Assembly (NCBI RefSeq): GCF_002949795.1
Contig: NZ_CP026692.1
Coordinates: forward strand, 2,415,501 to 2,479,500
DNA from: Nostoc sp. 'Lobaria pulmonaria (5183) cyanobiont'
GTDB lineage: Bacteria; Cyanobacteriota; Cyanobacteriia; Cyanobacteriales; Nostocaceae
Length of the DNA: 64,000 nucleotides
Reading direction: 5' to 3'
Shown here: positions 62,197-64,000 of the stretch, piece by piece
Layout of the letters: each line of letters begins with the position of its first letter
Position numbering within the stretch: the stretch's first letter is position 1
Made by a program: the position numbers and the translations under genes
Notes under the pieces: generated by a model
The model's database searches: none
Told to the model about the DNA's origin: nothing
What the model saw: the letters and a program-made list of their open reading frames with translations, nothing else

Positions 62197-62317
62197 AAAA
62201 ACTCCACACCACTTGCGGGATGGAGTTTTTGAACATGGGGAAGAAGTTACCAATGCCCTGTTTGGCCCAAGCGACGGGGCGACTATCCTTCTCCACGCCA
62301 CTTGCAGGATGGAGTTT
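62197..62317. terminator. Hairpin repeats downstream of the flavoprotein gene
   Basis: AAAACTCCA (about 62198) pairs with TGGAGTTTT (about 62220), and on the minus strand a T run follows, so it can terminate the flavoprotein transcript. A related 28-bp copy (CTCCACGCCACTTGCAGGAT) lies at about 62291-62318, so the element is duplicated. The rest of 62010-62341 contains dispersed palindromic repeats (GCGTAGCGTTAGCG) and no gene. Confidence 0.55.
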
Positions 62318-62341
62318 CCCGTCGCTTTCAATAAAACCTCT

Positions 62342-63718
62342 TCACATATTCGGACACCCTGGCATGTTATCTCCAAGCAGCAATCGTGCCAGACTGGGTA
62401 AAGCTTCACCATAGCTGGGATGGATGTGAACCGATCGCTCTAACAACTGCCAAGTTGCTCCTGCTTCGATCAGGGATAAAAATACATGCACCAGTTCAGC
62501 AGTTTCGTACCCCACCAGGGTTGCTCCCAGGATTTTGTCTGTGTCGCTGTCGATCACCATGCGATAAAATCCGAGGTCATGCCCCCACTCGATCGCACGC
62601 GCAATTTGGCTCATGGGTAATGTGACAGCACGCGCGTTGATGCCTTGTTTCTGAGCCTGTTCTAACGTCATACCCACTCGCCCCACTTGGGGTTCTGTGT
62701 AGATCGCATAGCCAAGGACGCGATCGCTCCGTGTCCGGTTTTCTCCACACAAAATTGCTTTTAAGCGGCGATAGTCCTCCCACGAGACGTGCGTAAAGGC
62801 AGGCTGTTTGGCAGCATCCCCGATCGCATAGACTCCAGAACAGGTAGTATGGAACTGCTCATCAATTTTGATAAACCCTCGATCGTCTAGCTCAATTTTG
62901 CTGGCGGCTGCATTTAATCGACTTGTATTAGGTTTCCGTCCAATCACAACCAGCAACGCTTCTCCTTGGAGTTGTTCGCCACTGCTCAGGGTCAGCCTAA
63001 ATACGTTACTCTCGTGGGCGACGTGATTCACATTGACTCCAAAGTGGAGCTTAATCCCATCCTGTTTTAATGCTTCTGCTAAGACCTTGCTGACATCAGC
63101 CTCTTCCCGATCGAGGACGCGATCGCCCCGCACAATTAAGTTGGTCTGACTGCCCAAACGCGCTAGTCCTTGTCCCAATTCCAAGCCAATATAGCCGCCT
63201 CCAATCACCAATAAACGGGCTGGTAAGGTGTTCAAGTCAAAGAAGTTGCGGTTGGTCAGGTAGGGAGTTCCTGCAAGTCCGGGAATATCAGGAATCAGCG
63301 ATGACGTGCCTGTGTTAATGATTACCAGAGGAGCCTGAAGGGTAACATCCCCACCTTTGACCGTCCGTTCACCCACAAAAGAAGCTTCGGCACAAATGAC
63401 TTTGACACCCGCAGTCTCCAATCGCTTGCGAATCCCCTGATTAAAGCTGCTGCGGATTCCCCGAACTCGCTCCATAACAGCGGGAAAATCTATTTTCACC
63501 TCCGTGTGGATGCCTAACTTCTTGCCCTGGCGCGCCCGCCCTGCTGCATGAGCCGCAGCTAAGAACGCTTTAGACGGAGTGCAGCCATAGTTGATGCAAC
63601 TGCCGCCTAAAGCATCCCGCTCAAACAAGACAACCTTACGCCCCTCATTGGCAAAATCAGCCGCCAGTGGAATGCCTCCTTGACCACTGCCGATTACAAT
63701 GACATCTGCTGTTTCCAT
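62342..63718 (-). CDS. FAD/NAD(P)-dependent disulfide oxidoreductase, mercuric-reductase-like
   Basis: The 458-residue flavoprotein belongs to class I pyridine nucleotide-disulfide oxidoreductases. It has the FAD site VIVIGSGQGGIPLA, redox-active CINYGC in GGSCINYGCTPSK, the NAD(P) site VIGGGYIGLELGQG, the second FAD motif GVYAIGDAA, and the C-terminal His-Glu pair in HIHPSYGEALP. It lacks the N-terminal HMA domain of many MerA proteins and there is no vicinal Cys pair at the very C terminus (ends NMPGCPNM, one Cys). Mercury reduction is therefore doubtful; the substrate is unknown. No mer genes are adjacent. The promoter should lie in 63719-64000. Confidence 0.88.
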   Translation of the reverse strand: METADVIVIGSGQGGIPLAADFANEGRKVVLFERDALGGSCINYGCTPSKAFLAAAHAAGRARQGKKLGIHTEVKIDFPAVMERVRGIRSSFNQGIRKRLETAGVKVICAEASFVGERTVKGGDVTLQAPLVIINTGTSSLIPDIPGLAGTPYLTNRNFFDLNTLPARLLVIGGGYIGLELGQGLARLGSQTNLIVRGDRVLDREEADVSKVLAEALKQDGIKLHFGVNVNHVAHESNVFRLTLSSGEQLQGEALLVVIGRKPNTSRLNAAASKIELDDRGFIKIDEQFHTTCSGVYAIGDAAKQPAFTHVSWEDYRRLKAILCGENRTRSDRVLGYAIYTEPQVGRVGMTLEQAQKQGINARAVTLPMSQIARAIEWGHDLGFYRMVIDSDTDKILGATLVGYETAELVHVFLSLIEAGATWQLLERSVHIHPSYGEALPSLARLLLGDNMPGCPNM

Positions 63719-64000
63719 CAGTGCTAAACTCCTTATAAATTCTGACTTCTGACTCCTGGGTGCTGAATTATTACGAGTTGATGATAGTCTGATTGATCAT
63801 TCGAGGATTTCTTGGGTTCCAATTAGGTGTTCTTATTCTTCAACCCTGATTCCAGTCAAACCACTCAAATTATTTGAGTTAAAATTCAACTTATCAGGTT
63901 GTGCGTGGTATTCGTGATATTCTCTGTGAAAAATTGGAAAAGGTATTGAGCCGAGAAATTTCTATATCAATTCAATTTGTAGTGAATTTATGGTAACTGT
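63719..64000. other. Intergenic region at window end
   Basis: No gene is supported. An ATG at 63990 might open a plus-strand gene but only four codons are visible. A hairpin ATTTGAGTTAAAATTCAAC lies near 63871-63890. Confidence 0.3.

Noticed and set aside
62342-63718. Mercury resistance gene merA
   Set aside because: Redox centre fits, but there is no HMA domain, no C-terminal Cys pair and no mer operon; kept as a family-level call.

Overview
The window looks like chromosome of a filamentous, heterocyst-forming type cyanobacterium (Nostoc/Anabaena group). The evidence is the density of GCGATCGC (HIP1) octamers, heptanucleotide STRR arrays, an SbtA/SbtB bicarbonate system, cyanobacterial NDH-1 genes, CAAD, DUF1400, DUF1995, DUF29 and Uma2 proteins, AvaK/DUF2382 proteins, and a PatA/PixG-type chemotaxis operon. 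The genus is inferred; no rRNA gene is present to confirm it.

Layout. 1-1.5 kb: end of sbtA, then sbtB and a Tat-exported beta-carbonic anhydrase (inorganic carbon uptake). 1.7-11.1 kb: three sensor kinases, a CAAD protein, an SLH protein, a Uma2 protein and a FIST sensor; one kinase has a degraded ATP site and faces an intact paralogue that follows the FIST gene. 11.6-15.6 kb: GH57 enzyme, a ScyD/ScyE-like secreted beta-propeller with a PEP-CTERM-like tail, and an SDR. 16.7-17.0 kb: a 14-copy 21-bp minisatellite. 17.2-26.0 kb: the most unusual locus, a peptide export cluster. It has a C39-peptidase ABC transporter, five small precursors with LSGG double-glycine leaders (four glycine/arginine-rich paralogues and one collagen-like peptide) and a divergent HlyD-type fusion protein. 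The locus carries a tandem duplication of about 2.6 kb that left a truncated hlyD relic and doubled the glycine-rich peptides.

26-40.7 kb: DUF1400 hydrolase, KirBac potassium channel, three DUF2382 (YsnF/AvaK) proteins, DUF1995 protein, a small secreted protein, a large secreted zinc metalloprotease and a pentapeptide-repeat protein. 40.8-46.7 kb: gltA-ndhA-ndhI-ndhG-ndhE-nadK on the minus strand, with repeat arrays in several intercistronic gaps, and sixA. 46.7-48.5 kb: an accessory islet with an intact antitoxin, a doubly broken RelE-like toxin, an AT-rich orphan and a DUF29 gene. 48.7-53.0 kb: DHH phosphoesterase, HNH protein, alanine racemase and tRNA-Leu(UAG). 53.8-62.0 kb: a five-gene Hmp/Pil (Tax3)-like chemotaxis operon (PatA-type regulator, CheY, CheW, MCP, CheA-REC). 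62.3-63.7 kb: a mercuric-reductase-like flavoprotein.

The best candidate for an undescribed system is the 17-26 kb peptide cluster. Precursors, processing exporter and fusion protein are all present, but no recognisable modification enzyme or immunity gene is. The peptides are therefore more likely unmodified secreted matrix or signalling peptides than a modified bacteriocin. By analogy this recalls the GG-leader small proteins that drive biofilm formation in Synechococcus elongatus.
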